From contig OZ244139.1 in NCBI GenBank assembly GCA_965216205.1, forward strand, positions 5,828,001 through 5,892,000: 64,000 bases of DNA, written 5' to 3'. This DNA comes from CADEDH01 sp965216205. GTDB taxonomy: Bacteria; Actinomycetota; Acidimicrobiia; Acidimicrobiales; SZUA-35. Each line of letters starts with the position of its first letter. Position 1 is the stretch's first letter. This document shows, one piece after another, positions 1 to 8,509 of this stretch. The translations under genes and the position numbers were made by a program. The notes under the pieces were generated by a model. It had not been told where the DNA came from. It saw nothing but the letters and a program-made list of their open reading frames with translations, and did not search any database.

Positions 1-711
1 CTCGCCCAGCGCCTGCAGCTCGGGAGCCAGCCGCATCGCCCGACCCAACGCCGTCAACGCGTCCTCCAACGCGGCAGGACCGAACACCCCCGAACCGGCG
101 AACACATCGGCGATCGGGGCCACGATCGCCGTGTCGACCGGGTCCTGCACCAACACCTCGATCGACCACGCGTCGTCGTCCTCGTCGGGCAGTGGCTCGA
201 CCACCCGGAGGCACACCCGAACCGAGCCGGGGATCGCCGCCCCCGACGCCACCCACGCCTCCACCTCGGCCACCAGCGCCCGGACCCGGTCGGCCGCCAG
301 CGACGGCGACAGCCACGGGTCGGGCGAGCACAGCGACCGCACCCACGCCTCGGGCACCGTCCGCCGCCCGGGTCGGGGCGGGAGCAGGGCAACGTCGCCC
401 TCGGCCAGGCGGGCCCGCACGAGCCGGTCGGTGGCCTCGGCCAAGCCCGCCGCGACCCGCTGCTGCTCCTCGACCGAGCCGTCGACCAGCAGGCGCGCCA
501 CCCGGCCCCGGTCCGAGGCGGCCGGCATCGGCCACCACCACGACCTGGCCCGACCGTCGTCCTCGATCGTCGCCCCCGGCACCACCCGCCCCCCGTCGAC
601 GAAGTACGCCGCGAGTGCGTCGACGGCCACGGTCATTCCGGCAGCCGTTGCGTTCGTCCCGCCCGATCCGGGCACTCCCGTCGACGGGGCGACGGTCGGC
701 GCTTCGGTCAT
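1..711 (-). CDS. SNF2-family helicase, N-terminal part (runs off the left edge)
   Basis: Reading left from the ATG at 711 there are 237 codons without a stop to the window edge, so the gene is cut. The residues around 135-235 match the pattern of the bacterial SNF2 helicase-associated domain (DUF3670 type): a V-C-L-R-V-V-E-P-L-P-D-E segment, then W-S-I-E-V-L-V-Q-D-P, then an A-P-I-A-D-V-F segment and a late L-G-R-A-M-R-L-A-P-E-L run. That domain normally precedes the RecA-like motor of large Swi2/Snf2 ATPases, which would lie outside this window. A TAG stop lies in frame four codons upstream of the ATG, which fixes the start. The gene is divergent from the GGDEF gene at 832. The family call is from recognised motif spacing only; the motor domain cannot be seen. 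Confidence 0.72.
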   Translation of the reverse strand, partial: MTEAPTVAPSTGVPGSGGTNATAAGMTVAVDALAAYFVDGGRVVPGATIEDDGRARSWWWPMPAASDRGRVARLLVDGSVEEQQRVAAGLAEATDRLVRARLAEGDVALLPPRPGRRTVPEAWVRSLCSPDPWLSPSLAADRVRALVAEVEAWVASGAAIPGSVRVCLRVVEPLPDEDDDAWSIEVLVQDPVDTAIVAPIADVFAGSGVFGPAALEDALTALGRAMRLAPELQALGE

Positions 712-831
712 GGGTCGAACCTACCGGCACCGTGTGTCGGCGAAACCACGATGTCACGGCAAACACACCGCCCCGCCGACGGAGCGGCCGGAGTCTCAAG
801 GCACCTCGTCCCCGGCCGATGGGAACGGGCT

Positions 832-2124
832 ATGAGCGGCTCCGCTGAGCGACCGAGGCACGTTCGCGATGCCGATCGACTGTTCACGGGCGACCTGTCG
901 GGGACCTGGCTGCCGTCTCTCCTCGAGGCGTTGCCGATCGCGGTGAGCGTCCGACGGACCGACTACACGCTGGCCTGGGCCAACTCCACCTATGCCAACC
1001 TCATCGGGCGACCACTCGGCGAGCTCCTCGACCGCGATCTGGAAGGCATCATCGCCCACGAGGAATTCGGTCTCGAGGACCTGGGCGCCGTGCCGGGCTC
1101 CCTCAGCTACCGCGAGCTGCTCTACACCCGAGCCGACGGTACGCAGTTCCATGCCGACCTGACGGTCGTCCCGCTCCACGGCGCCGAGGGACGCACCGAG
1201 TTCCTGGTGGGCATTCTCAACGACGTCTCCGACCGGGTGCGGTTGGCGGCCAATGAACGCGAGCTCTCCCATTCCCAGGAGCGCTTCCAGGCCCTCGTGG
1301 AGAACTCCCCGGCTATCACCATGCTGACCGACGAGCGCCTCCTCCTCACCTACGTCTCACCGAGTGTGGAGGTCACCGGGTGGTCCCGCGAGCGGCTCGA
1401 GGGTCGATCCGTGTACGACCTGCCGGCCACGGTCGTCGGGGGCATGGCGGCCGAGTTGGAGCAGGCCATCTCCTCGTCGACCGCCCGCGACTTCGTGTGG
1501 TCGGTCCAGACACCGGACGGTCCCCGGTGGCTCGACGTGTCGGTCGTTCCCGAGCTCGACGACGATCCCGCGTCGCGAGGTCTGATCCTCGTCGCCGTCG
1601 ACCACAGCGAGCGCCACGAGGAGCGCGAACTCCTCACGTACCGCGCCACCCACGACTCGCTGACCGGGCTGCTCAATCGAAGCGGGCTGCTGGCCGAGCT
1701 CGAGCGGATCGTCGCAGCCTCAGACGAGGTGAGCGTGTTCTTCGTGGATCTCAACGGGTTCAAGGAGATCAACGACACGCGGGGCCACGCCGACGGCGAC
1801 TCGGTTCTCCGGACCATCGGCGACCGCTTGGCCGCTGCCGTGCGAGACGGCGATCTGATCGGCCGACTCGGTGGCGACGAGTTCGTCGTCGCCACCGGCA
1901 GTGGTCCCGCCAGCCATCCGGCGATGATCGCCCGGCTACGAGCAGCCCTGGAGCCGCAGATCCACTTGCCCGACGGAACCGTGTCGGTATCGGCGAGCAT
2001 CGGCATCGCGACCGGTGACTCGTCGTGCCGCCCCGAGGATCTCCTCGCCTCGGCCGACGAGGCGATGTACGACGAGAAGCGTCGCCTCCGCGCCGCCCGC
2101 GCCGCGGACCCCGACCACTCCTGA
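832..2124 (+). CDS. PAS-PAS-GGDEF diguanylate cyclase
   Basis: A 430-residue soluble signalling protein that should make cyclic di-GMP from two GTP. Two PAS-like sensor domains occupy roughly residues 25-135 and 145-260. A GGDEF domain follows to the C-terminus. The active-site loop is a canonical R-L-G-G-D-E-F at about 345-351, and an RxxD inhibitory site (R-D-G-D) stands five residues before it, so catalysis and product inhibition both look intact. No EAL domain and no transmembrane segment are seen. An upstream in-frame ATG at 751 would add 27 arginine-rich residues unlike the rest of the protein, so I prefer the ATG at 832, preceded by a GGGA-rich stretch. The ligand sensed by the PAS domains is unknown. 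Confidence 0.9.
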   Translation: MSGSAERPRHVRDADRLFTGDLSGTWLPSLLEALPIAVSVRRTDYTLAWANSTYANLIGRPLGELLDRDLEGIIAHEEFGLEDLGAVPGSLSYRELLYTRADGTQFHADLTVVPLHGAEGRTEFLVGILNDVSDRVRLAANERELSHSQERFQALVENSPAITMLTDERLLLTYVSPSVEVTGWSRERLEGRSVYDLPATVVGGMAAELEQAISSSTARDFVWSVQTPDGPRWLDVSVVPELDDDPASRGLILVAVDHSERHEERELLTYRATHDSLTGLLNRSGLLAELERIVAASDEVSVFFVDLNGFKEINDTRGHADGDSVLRTIGDRLAAAVRDGDLIGRLGGDEFVVATGSGPASHPAMIARLRAALEPQIHLPDGTVSVSASIGIATGDSSCRPEDLLASADEAMYDEKRRLRAARAADPDHS

Positions 2125-2178
2125 TCGAGGCGGGCCACCAACCCCCCTTGCGGGAACCGGTCCGGGGCGCCGAAGATC

Positions 2179-3048
2179 GTGACGATGAGCCCTGAACCGA
2201 CGAGCCCTGAATCGACCGGTCCTGTAGCGACGACCCCATTCACCCCCGCCGACCACCTGGCCGACGTGCTCGCTCGCTACGACGATGCACCCGACGCCCG
2301 CCTGCGCGACCTGACCACCGCCGCCATCCGCCACCTCCACGCCTTCGTCGCCGAGGTGGGACTGACCAGGGACGAGTGGTTCTCGATCATCGACGGGCTG
2401 ACCCGGACCGGGCAGCTGTGCGACGACCAGCGGCAGGAGTTCATCCTCGCCAGCGACACCCTGGGTGTGTCGATGCTGGTGGAGATGATCAACCACGTGG
2501 CCCAGCCGGGCAGCACCGAGCCGACCGTGTTCGGGCCGTTCCACGTGGAGGGCGCGCCCGAGCGGGCGATGGGCGACTCGATCGCCGCCGACGGCGATCG
2601 AGGCGAGGGCGAGCCTGTCACGTTCTCGGGGGCCGTGCTCGACCTCGACGGCGCCCCGATCGAAGGGGCTGAGCTCGACGTGTGGGAGACGGCGGCCAAC
2701 GGTCGCTACGACGTGCAGGACCCCGACCAGCCGCCGATGAACATGCGGGGCCGGTTCACGACCGGCGCCGACGGTCGCTACGAGTTCATCGGGGTCCGAC
2801 CGGTCGCCTACTCGATCCCCGGCGACGGTCCGGCCGGTGCGCTCCTGTTCGCCAACGGTCGCCACAACTGGCGTCCGGGACACCTGCACGTGGTGATCAC
2901 CGCCGACGGCTACCAGACGGTGATCACCCACCTCTTCGACGCCGCCAGCGACCACCTCGACTCCGATGCGGTCTTCGGCGTTCGCCCGTCGCTCGTGGTC
3001 GACATGTCCGGCGGCACGTGCCACTACGACTTCGTGCTCCAGCGGTAG
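2179..3048 (+). CDS. Intradiol ring-cleavage dioxygenase (catechol/hydroxyquinol 1,2-dioxygenase type)
   Basis: A 289-residue non-haem Fe(III) enzyme of the intradiol family, expected to open catechol or hydroxyquinol rings to muconate-type acids using O2. The N-terminal helical dimerisation region (residues 20-125) resembles catechol 1,2-dioxygenases. The beta-sandwich catalytic domain follows. The expected iron ligands are visible as Tyr177, Tyr211 and the pair His235/His237 in an R-P-G-H-L-H-V segment. The annotated start is a GTG at 2179, with an ATG two codons later as an alternative. It stands alone between a GGDEF gene and a convergent membrane-protein gene, with no muconate-pathway partner nearby, so the exact substrate (catechol, hydroxyquinol or chlorinated forms) is not decided by context. 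Confidence 0.85.
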   Translation: MTMSPEPTSPESTGPVATTPFTPADHLADVLARYDDAPDARLRDLTTAAIRHLHAFVAEVGLTRDEWFSIIDGLTRTGQLCDDQRQEFILASDTLGVSMLVEMINHVAQPGSTEPTVFGPFHVEGAPERAMGDSIAADGDRGEGEPVTFSGAVLDLDGAPIEGAELDVWETAANGRYDVQDPDQPPMNMRGRFTTGADGRYEFIGVRPVAYSIPGDGPAGALLFANGRHNWRPGHLHVVITADGYQTVITHLFDAASDHLDSDAVFGVRPSLVVDMSGGTCHYDFVLQR

Positions 3049-3097
3049 CGCCGCCCGCCGGCGCGGCCCGGGGCTGGCGTCCCGGCGCCGGGGAGAC

Positions 3098-3841
3098 TCA
3101 GCGCGCCTCCTCCCGGATCTCGTGCCGGGGCCCGCCGGACCACCACGCATCGACGCGGGACTCGTGGACGTCGCTCCGGAACCGCACCTTGATGCCCGGC
3201 GACTCCGGCTCGATGTCGACCTCGTAGCCCGGGTCGGGGGTCGCCCACAGCACCTTCACCTCACTCGCCGAGAACGAGATCGCCGTGGTTCCACCCACCA
3301 ACTGGAACGTCTGGATCTGAGCCTGAGTTGGCGCCGCCGTGGCCGGAGGGCCCGTCGTGGGAGCGGCTGTGGTGGCGGTCGAGGCGGTGGTCGCCGGGTC
3401 CGAGGCGGTGGTCGGCGTGGTCGGTGCCGCCGTCGTGGCCCTCGTGGTCGAGCCCGGCGCCCGGTTCGACGCCGGCGCTGTCACCGCCGATCCCGACCCG
3501 GACTCCGACCCGGCGTCGGGCGAGGTGTCGCTCCCCCGACCGGTCGACGTGGCGGTCGAGGGATCCGGGTCGGCGTCACTGCCGGCGAGGGCGGAGCCCG
3601 AGCCCGACGCCACCGGCGGGACCATCACCGGCGACGGCGGAGTGCCCGCCCCGGGGACCGAGGTGTCGGCGCGGTCCCCGTCGTCGGCACCGCTGTCCGA
3701 GGACAGCGCCACGACGGGCTCGTCGACCTCGGCCGACGGGACGATCCCGTCGTCGACCGACGCCACCCCGGTCCACGCCACGGCCACGGCAGCGCTGCTG
3801 CCGCACGCCCAGAGGAGCACGTATCCCAGCGTCTTCACCAT
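3098..3841 (-). CDS. Membrane-anchored Thr/Ala/Pro-rich protein of unknown function
   Basis: A 247-residue protein that I do not recognise as a named family. An N-terminal hydrophobic segment (residues 4-24) acts as a signal anchor. About 130 low-complexity residues rich in Thr, Ala, Ser, Pro, Gly and Asp follow, as in an extended extracytoplasmic linker. The last 65 residues look folded, with alternating hydrophobic beta-like stretches and several tryptophans. The start is the ATG at 3841 rather than further upstream, because it places the hydrophobic segment at the N-terminus. It is divergent from the response regulator at 3943, and the shared upstream region holds a direct-repeat motif 45 bases before this start. 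It may be an effector or accessory sensor controlled by that two-component system. Confidence 0.7.
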   Translation of the reverse strand: MVKTLGYVLLWACGSSAAVAVAWTGVASVDDGIVPSAEVDEPVVALSSDSGADDGDRADTSVPGAGTPPSPVMVPPVASGSGSALAGSDADPDPSTATSTGRGSDTSPDAGSESGSGSAVTAPASNRAPGSTTRATTAAPTTPTTASDPATTASTATTAAPTTGPPATAAPTQAQIQTFQLVGGTTAISFSASEVKVLWATPDPGYEVDIEPESPGIKVRFRSDVHESRVDAWWSGGPRHEIREEAR

Positions 3842-3885
3842 GGCCCCAGTGTGGAGGTCCGCCCCGTTGCCGCTCGTCAAGCGAT

Positions 3886-3903
3886 GGCTAAATCGTCCCT
3901 AAA
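3886..3903 (-). promoter_or_regulatory. Direct-repeat regulatory motif, copy 1
   Basis: Read on the plus strand this is GGCTAAA, four bases, then CCCTAAA, giving CTAAA half-sites exactly 11 bp apart. Spacing of 11 bp is typical of OmpR/PhoB-type regulator sites, and an OmpR-type regulator gene starts 40 bp to the right. A near-identical motif occurs at 17340-17357, again exactly 45 bases upstream of a minus-strand start codon. Binding by the adjacent regulator is inference. Confidence 0.5.
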
Positions 3904-3942
3904 CGCTTCCGGCCCCCGGTGCCGGGTCGTAAGGTCTTGCTC

Positions 3943-4623
3943 GTGGCTTCGGTGCTGCTGGTCGAGGACGACCTGACGATCCGTGAGCTGGCGATCCGGG
4001 CCCTCGCCGACGCCGGACACGTCGTCAGAGCTGAGCCGTCCGGCATGGCCGGTCTCCAGGCGGTGATCGACCACTCGCCCGATCTCGTCGTGCTCGATCT
4101 CGGCCTCCCCGACGTGGACGGGTCGGAGGTCCTCCGCATGATACGAGCCGTGTCGGCCGTGCCGGTGATCATCGCCACGGCCCGCGACGACGAGGCAGAG
4201 ATCGTCCGCCTGCTCGACGCCGGCGCCGACGACTATATGGTCAAGCCGTTCTCCGGGGCCCAGCTCGAGGCCCGGGTCCGAGCGGTGGCCCGCCGGAGTT
4301 CGGCTGCCGACAGCGACGGCGTCCTCCGGGTCGGTGGCCTGGTGGTCGACACCCGTTCGAGGGAGGCACGGCTCGACGGGATCCGCCTCGACTGCAACCG
4401 CAAGGAGTTCGATCTCCTCGCCCATCTGGCCAGCAACACCGGCCGGGTCGTGCCCCGCGACGAGCTCTACGCCGAGGTCTGGCGCGAGCCCTACGGCGGG
4501 TCCGACAAGACGATCGACGTGCACCTCTCGTGGCTGCGGCGCAAGCTCGGGGAATCGGCAGCCGAGCCCCGCTACCTCCACACGGTGCGCGGGGTCGGGG
4601 TCAAGCTGGTCGCCCCACCGTGA
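3943..4623 (+). CDS. OmpR/PhoB-family response regulator
   Basis: A 226-residue two-domain DNA-binding response regulator. The receiver domain (1-115) starts with V-L-L-V-E-D-D, has the phospho-acceptor Asp in L-V-V-L-D-L-G-L-P-D near residue 50 and the conserved Lys in M-V-K-P-F. The winged-helix domain (about 125-226) ends with the family pattern D-V-H-L-S-W-L-R-R-K-L followed by T-V-R-G-V-G-V-K-L. The start is taken as the GTG at 3943, nine bases after an AAGG Shine-Dalgarno-like stretch; a GTG 24 bases upstream would add a non-conserved leader. It is followed after seven bases by its sensor kinase. It probably regulates the divergent membrane-protein gene and itself. Confidence 0.92.
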   Translation: MASVLLVEDDLTIRELAIRALADAGHVVRAEPSGMAGLQAVIDHSPDLVVLDLGLPDVDGSEVLRMIRAVSAVPVIIATARDDEAEIVRLLDAGADDYMVKPFSGAQLEARVRAVARRSSAADSDGVLRVGGLVVDTRSREARLDGIRLDCNRKEFDLLAHLASNTGRVVPRDELYAEVWREPYGGSDKTIDVHLSWLRRKLGESAAEPRYLHTVRGVGVKLVAPP

Positions 4624-4630
4624 GGTCGGC

Positions 4631-6037
4631 GTGAGGCGTCGCCTCATCGTGGTGTTCGTCGCCGTGTCGACGATGGTGGCGCTCGCGTTCGTCGTGCCGC
4701 TCGGCTCCCTCGTCCGCCGCACCGCCGCCGATCTGGCCATCGACCAGGCCCGGGTCGACGCCGCCGCCATAGCCCCCACGCTCGTCGCCGGAGGCACCCG
4801 GGCCCAGGTCGAGTCGGCCATCGGCGCCACCGAGGCAGGTCAGGACGGTCGCGTCACCGTCGTCACGGTCGAGGGATGGGTGATCGGGGCCACGGTCGAA
4901 TCGCCAGCCCTCGACCGGGCACTCGTCGGCGGGCCCTCCGTGATCGCCGAGACCGAAGGAGGCGTGGAGGTGGTGACGGCCGTCGCGATCGGACCCGACG
5001 CCCACTCCGCCATCCGGGTCTTGGTGCCCACCGACGAGCTCCAGGCGGGGCAATGGCGGGCCTGGAGCATCCTCGCCGCGGTCGGGCTGGCCCTGGTCGG
5101 CATCTCGGTGATGGTCGCCGACCGGCTGGCTCGCACCATCGTCCGACCCACCCAGAACCTGGCCCGGGCCGCCCGACGGCTGGGCGACGGCGACCTCGAC
5201 GTGCGGGTCGAGCCGAGCGGTCCCCCCGAGCTCGAGGCCCTGGGCGGTGCGTTCAACGATCTCGGCGCCCGGGTGGGTCAGATGCTCGACCGGGAGCGCG
5301 AGCTGGTGGCCGAGCTGTCGCACCGGCTCCGGACACCCCTCACCAAGCTGCGACTTCGGCTCGACCAGGTCGACGACCCCGAGCTCGTAGCGGCGCTCAG
5401 CGGCGACGTCGACGAGCTGACCGATGCCGTCAACGGCCTGATCGCGGAAGCCCGAGGCGCCCTCGACGACCCGCCGTCGAGCCGGAACGCCACCGCCCGG
5501 TCTGGCCCGGACGGCGGGGGAGCGGCCGGCGGCCCGCCGGGTGCTGGGGAGCCCGGCGGCTCCGCCTGCGACGCGGGGGAGGTGGTGACCGAACGGGCCG
5601 AGTTCTGGCGGGTGCTGGCCGAGGATCAGAACCGTCCGTGGCGGTTCGAGCGGGGCGGTGGACCGTTCCCGGTGGCGGTGCCCCGAGCAGATCTGGAGGC
5701 AGCGGTCGACGTGCTCCTCGAGAACGTGTTCGCCCACACCGACGACGGCGTGCCCCTCACCATCGGGTTCGACCGCGTCACCGGCGGGATCCGGATCCGG
5801 GTCGAGGACGGCGGGGACGGCATCGATCCGACCGACCTCGAACCCGGCCGATCGGGAAGCGGGTCGACTGGCCTGGGGCTCGCGATCGCCCGCCGCACCG
5901 CCGAGGACGCCGGCGGCTCGCTGGCGGTGGAACCCAGCGCGCTCGGTGGGGCCGCGGTGGCGCTGGTCCTCCCCCTCGCCGGCGGCTCGAACGCCACCGG
6001 CAGCTCCCACCGCGGCCCCGATCCTGCGCCTAGGTAG
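4631..6037 (+). CDS. HAMP-containing sensor histidine kinase
   Basis: A 468-residue membrane kinase and partner of the regulator just upstream. Transmembrane helices at about residues 4-25 and 141-163 flank an extracytoplasmic sensor of about 115 residues. A HAMP linker (165-220) and a HisKA dimerisation domain follow, with the phospho-acceptor in L-S-H-R-L-R-T-P-L near residue 231. Between HisKA and the ATPase there is a Gly/Ala/Pro-rich stretch (about 275-320) that is longer than usual. The HATPase domain shows an N-box (V-L-L-E-N-V-F-A-H-T), a G1 box (D-G-G-D-G-I-D) and a G2 box (G-L-G-L-A-I-A-R). The start is GTG at 4631. The stop overlaps the convergent kinase-fold gene by eight bases. 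Confidence 0.9.
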   Translation: MRRRLIVVFVAVSTMVALAFVVPLGSLVRRTAADLAIDQARVDAAAIAPTLVAGGTRAQVESAIGATEAGQDGRVTVVTVEGWVIGATVESPALDRALVGGPSVIAETEGGVEVVTAVAIGPDAHSAIRVLVPTDELQAGQWRAWSILAAVGLALVGISVMVADRLARTIVRPTQNLARAARRLGDGDLDVRVEPSGPPELEALGGAFNDLGARVGQMLDRERELVAELSHRLRTPLTKLRLRLDQVDDPELVAALSGDVDELTDAVNGLIAEARGALDDPPSSRNATARSGPDGGGAAGGPPGAGEPGGSACDAGEVVTERAEFWRVLAEDQNRPWRFERGGGPFPVAVPRADLEAAVDVLLENVFAHTDDGVPLTIGFDRVTGGIRIRVEDGGDGIDPTDLEPGRSGSGSTGLGLAIARRTAEDAGGSLAVEPSALGGAAVALVLPLAGGSNATGSSHRGPDPAPR

Positions 6038-7175
6038 CGTCGAACCTGCCCGGCTCGGCGCCGGACGCGGACACCAGCGCACGACGCAGGAGCTCGACCG
6101 ACAGCGTCCTTCCCGCCGGGCGGAAGCGGTAGAGGCAGCCGAGCCGGAACCACGTCCAGCGAGCCGCCGCCAGCAGGCGAGCCTCGTCGAGCGGTCGATG
6201 GGCGCCGTAGGCCGCCACCAGGTGCGCCGCCCACCGGTGGCCGATCGCCGAGCCGAGCCCGGCCTGCAACGCTCGAAGCTCGAGGTGCACCGCGAGGTCG
6301 GCGACATCGTCCTCGGCCCACCCCGCCCCGACACCGTCGAGATCGATGAGGCCGACCGCGTCGCCCGACTCATCGACGAAGACGTTCTTGTCGTGCAGGT
6401 CGCCGTGGACCAGCGCCCGCGGGCCGGTCGTCGGCGGCGGTGCGAGCGCAGCGGCGACCTGCTGCAGCCTTGCCGCCGCTGCCGGTTCCGCCCTGGCGAC
6501 CACCTCCACCCAGCGGTCGGGCGGATCGGGAACCCGCTCACCCCATCCCACCGGAATCGGCAGGTCGTGCAGGACGGCCAGCGCCCCGGCCACGGTCTCG
6601 ATGGCGGCCAGGACCGCCAGCTCGCCGTCCGCCAACTCGCCTGGCGGCCGGCCGCCGACCAGCACCCAACGAGCAGACCCTCCGTCGACCGGTTGCTCGC
6701 CGCCGGGGCGACGGTCGACTGGTGCGACCCGCCGCAGCATCCCGTGCAGCGAGCGCCCGGGCACGGTCGAGAGCGCCACCCGGCCGTCGTCGTGGTGGGC
6801 GAGCGCCATCGGCGTGCCAACGCCGCGCCGGCCCAGCTCGCCCGCCAGCCGGGTGGTCACCTCGACCAGCCGGGCTCGACGAGCCGGTCGCACCACCTTG
6901 ATCCACCGGTCACCGTCGGCGAGCACCGCTCGGCGCCCGACCCGGTAGGCAACGAGGCGGCCGCCGTCGGCGAGGGCGGTGGCGAGCCCCGGTAGCCGGC
7001 GGTCCCGGGTGGGCACCGCTGGCGACACGCGTCCGCGCTCGGGTTCGAGGCGGGCCCACCCGCCGGGGCGGGCCAGTGTCCAGGGGCCGGTCGGGCGTGG
7101 GTGGCACCGCGGCCAGTCCGCCAGCCACCGCGGCGCGTCGACCGGCCGCGTCGGCCGCGGCTCGGGCCCGGTCAT
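6030..7175 (-). CDS. Aminoglycoside-phosphotransferase-fold kinase (last gene of glycan operon)
   Basis: A 381-residue small-molecule kinase of the APH/choline-kinase fold. The Brenner-type catalytic loop is intact as V-H-G-D-L-H-D-K-N-V, followed by the metal-binding L-I-D-L-D in place of the usual DFG. The ATP-binding lobe contains D-R-W-I-K-V-V with the likely lysine. The first 45 residues are Pro/Trp-rich and match nothing I know. The start ATG at 7175 overlaps the stop of the UDP-glucose dehydrogenase gene (ATGA), so the two are translationally coupled. Placement in an operon of glycosyltransferases and an exporter suggests that it phosphorylates a sugar, polyol or lipid precursor rather than an antibiotic; the substrate is unknown. 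It ends eight bases inside the convergent histidine kinase gene. Confidence 0.82.
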   Translation of the reverse strand: MTGPEPRPTRPVDAPRWLADWPRCHPRPTGPWTLARPGGWARLEPERGRVSPAVPTRDRRLPGLATALADGGRLVAYRVGRRAVLADGDRWIKVVRPARRARLVEVTTRLAGELGRRGVGTPMALAHHDDGRVALSTVPGRSLHGMLRRVAPVDRRPGGEQPVDGGSARWVLVGGRPPGELADGELAVLAAIETVAGALAVLHDLPIPVGWGERVPDPPDRWVEVVARAEPAAAARLQQVAAALAPPPTTGPRALVHGDLHDKNVFVDESGDAVGLIDLDGVGAGWAEDDVADLAVHLELRALQAGLGSAIGHRWAAHLVAAYGAHRPLDEARLLAAARWTWFRLGCLYRFRPAGRTLSVELLRRALVSASGAEPGRFDAT

Positions 7176-8509
7176 GACCGGCGGCCTGGGCGGAGCACCG
7201 TGAGGCCGGCCAGAGCCGCGGCATCGGCATCGATCACGGCCCGCGTGTCGAACACCAGCGGCCGCCGCAGCCGGCGGGCGACCTCCGACAGGTCGGCGGT
7301 CGCGTACTCGGGCCACTCGGTCGCCACCACCAGGAGGTCGGCGCCGGCGCAGGCCGCCGGCCCGCCGTCGACCATCGGATGGGCGATCGAGCCCGGGTCC
7401 ACCACCGGGTCGTGGACGACCACGTCGACCCCGCGGCCGGCCAACCGGTCGGCCACCGCCAGTGCCGGCGACTCCCGGACGTCGTCGGTGCCGGCCTTGA
7501 ACGCAGCCCCCCACACGGCCACCCGCCGATCCGGGGCGGGCGGCAGGCACTCGAGGATCTGGTCGACGATGTGTTCGACGTGCGACCGGTTCGACTCGTA
7601 GGCCGCCTCGATCACCGGGAGGTACTGGCCCCTCGACCGGGCGACGTGGGCGAGACCCCTCGTGTCCTTGGGGAAGCAGGAACCGCCCCATCCGGGCCCT
7701 GGCTGCAGGAAGCCGGGCCCGATCCGGGCGTCGGAACCCAATCCGGCCACCACGTGGTCGATGTCGGCCCCGAGGTGGTGGCACAGCCGACTGATCTCGT
7801 TCACGAACGACAGCTTCGTCGCCAGGAACGTGTTCGCCGCGTACTTGATCAGCTCGGCCGACATGGGATCGGTGAACACGATCGGGGCGTCGACCCCCCG
7901 GTAGAGCGACGCCGCTCGGCGACCGATCGCCTCGGTGGAGGCGCCGATCACGATCCGGTCCGGGTTGAGGAAGTCGTCGACGGCCACCCCCTCCCGCAGG
8001 AACTCCGGGTTGGCGACGACGGCCACGTCGGTCCGGTCGAGCCACCCGGCCACCAGGGCATGGGTACCCGGCGGCACGGTCGACTTCGTCAACACCAACG
8101 CCCCCGGCCGCAGCAGCGGACCGAGCTGGCGACACGCCGCCTGGACCGCGCTCAGATCGGGTCCGGCGTGACCGCCGTGCGGCGTTGGCAGGCACAGCAG
8201 CACCGCATCGGCCGACCGGCAGGCCTCGTGGTCGGTGTTGAAGTGGAGTCGCTCGGCCGCCGTCGCCTCCGCCAGGAGCTGGTCGATGCCCGCCTCGCTG
8301 ATCGTGACCCCGCCGGCCCGCAACGCGGCCACCTTCTCCTCATCGATGTCGATGGCGGTCGTGTGACGGCCGAGGTGGGCCAGGCACGCGGCGGACGTGA
8401 GACCGACGTAGCCGGTCCCGATGACGGCAACCCGCTCGATGGGGGTGTCGCGGGTGAGCGCGTCAACGCCCGCTGGTGCCGATGCGGTCGGCTCGGAGGT
8501 GAGGCTCAC
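7172..8509 (-). CDS. ugd: UDP-glucose/GDP-mannose 6-dehydrogenase family protein
   Basis: A 445-residue NAD-dependent nucleotide-sugar dehydrogenase, expected to oxidise UDP-glucose (or a related nucleotide sugar) to the uronate by two hydride transfers. The N-terminal Rossmann motif G-T-G-Y-V-G is at residues 31-36. The linking helix contains E-L-I-K-Y-A-A-N. The catalytic cysteine is Cys278 in G-G-S-C-F-P-K-D. The C-terminal nucleotide-binding domain starts near 310 with V-A-V-W-G-A-A-F-K. I chose the GTG at 8509 because it overlaps the upstream stop as GTGA, like the other junctions of this operon; a TTG five codons earlier is less likely. UDP-glucuronate made here would feed the three glycosyltransferases encoded upstream. 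UDP- rather than GDP-sugar use is inference. Confidence 0.92.
   Translation of the reverse strand: MSLTSEPTASAPAGVDALTRDTPIERVAVIGTGYVGLTSAACLAHLGRHTTAIDIDEEKVAALRAGGVTISEAGIDQLLAEATAAERLHFNTDHEACRSADAVLLCLPTPHGGHAGPDLSAVQAACRQLGPLLRPGALVLTKSTVPPGTHALVAGWLDRTDVAVVANPEFLREGVAVDDFLNPDRIVIGASTEAIGRRAASLYRGVDAPIVFTDPMSAELIKYAANTFLATKLSFVNEISRLCHHLGADIDHVVAGLGSDARIGPGFLQPGPGWGGSCFPKDTRGLAHVARSRGQYLPVIEAAYESNRSHVEHIVDQILECLPPAPDRRVAVWGAAFKAGTDDVRESPALAVADRLAGRGVDVVVHDPVVDPGSIAHPMVDGGPAACAGADLLVVATEWPEYATADLSEVARRLRRPLVFDTRAVIDADAAALAGLTVLRPGRRS

Noticed and set aside
131..835. Plus-strand reading frames over the left edge
   Set aside because: They are Ser/Arg/Pro-rich shadows of the helicase gene read on the minus strand, whose sequence matches a known domain.
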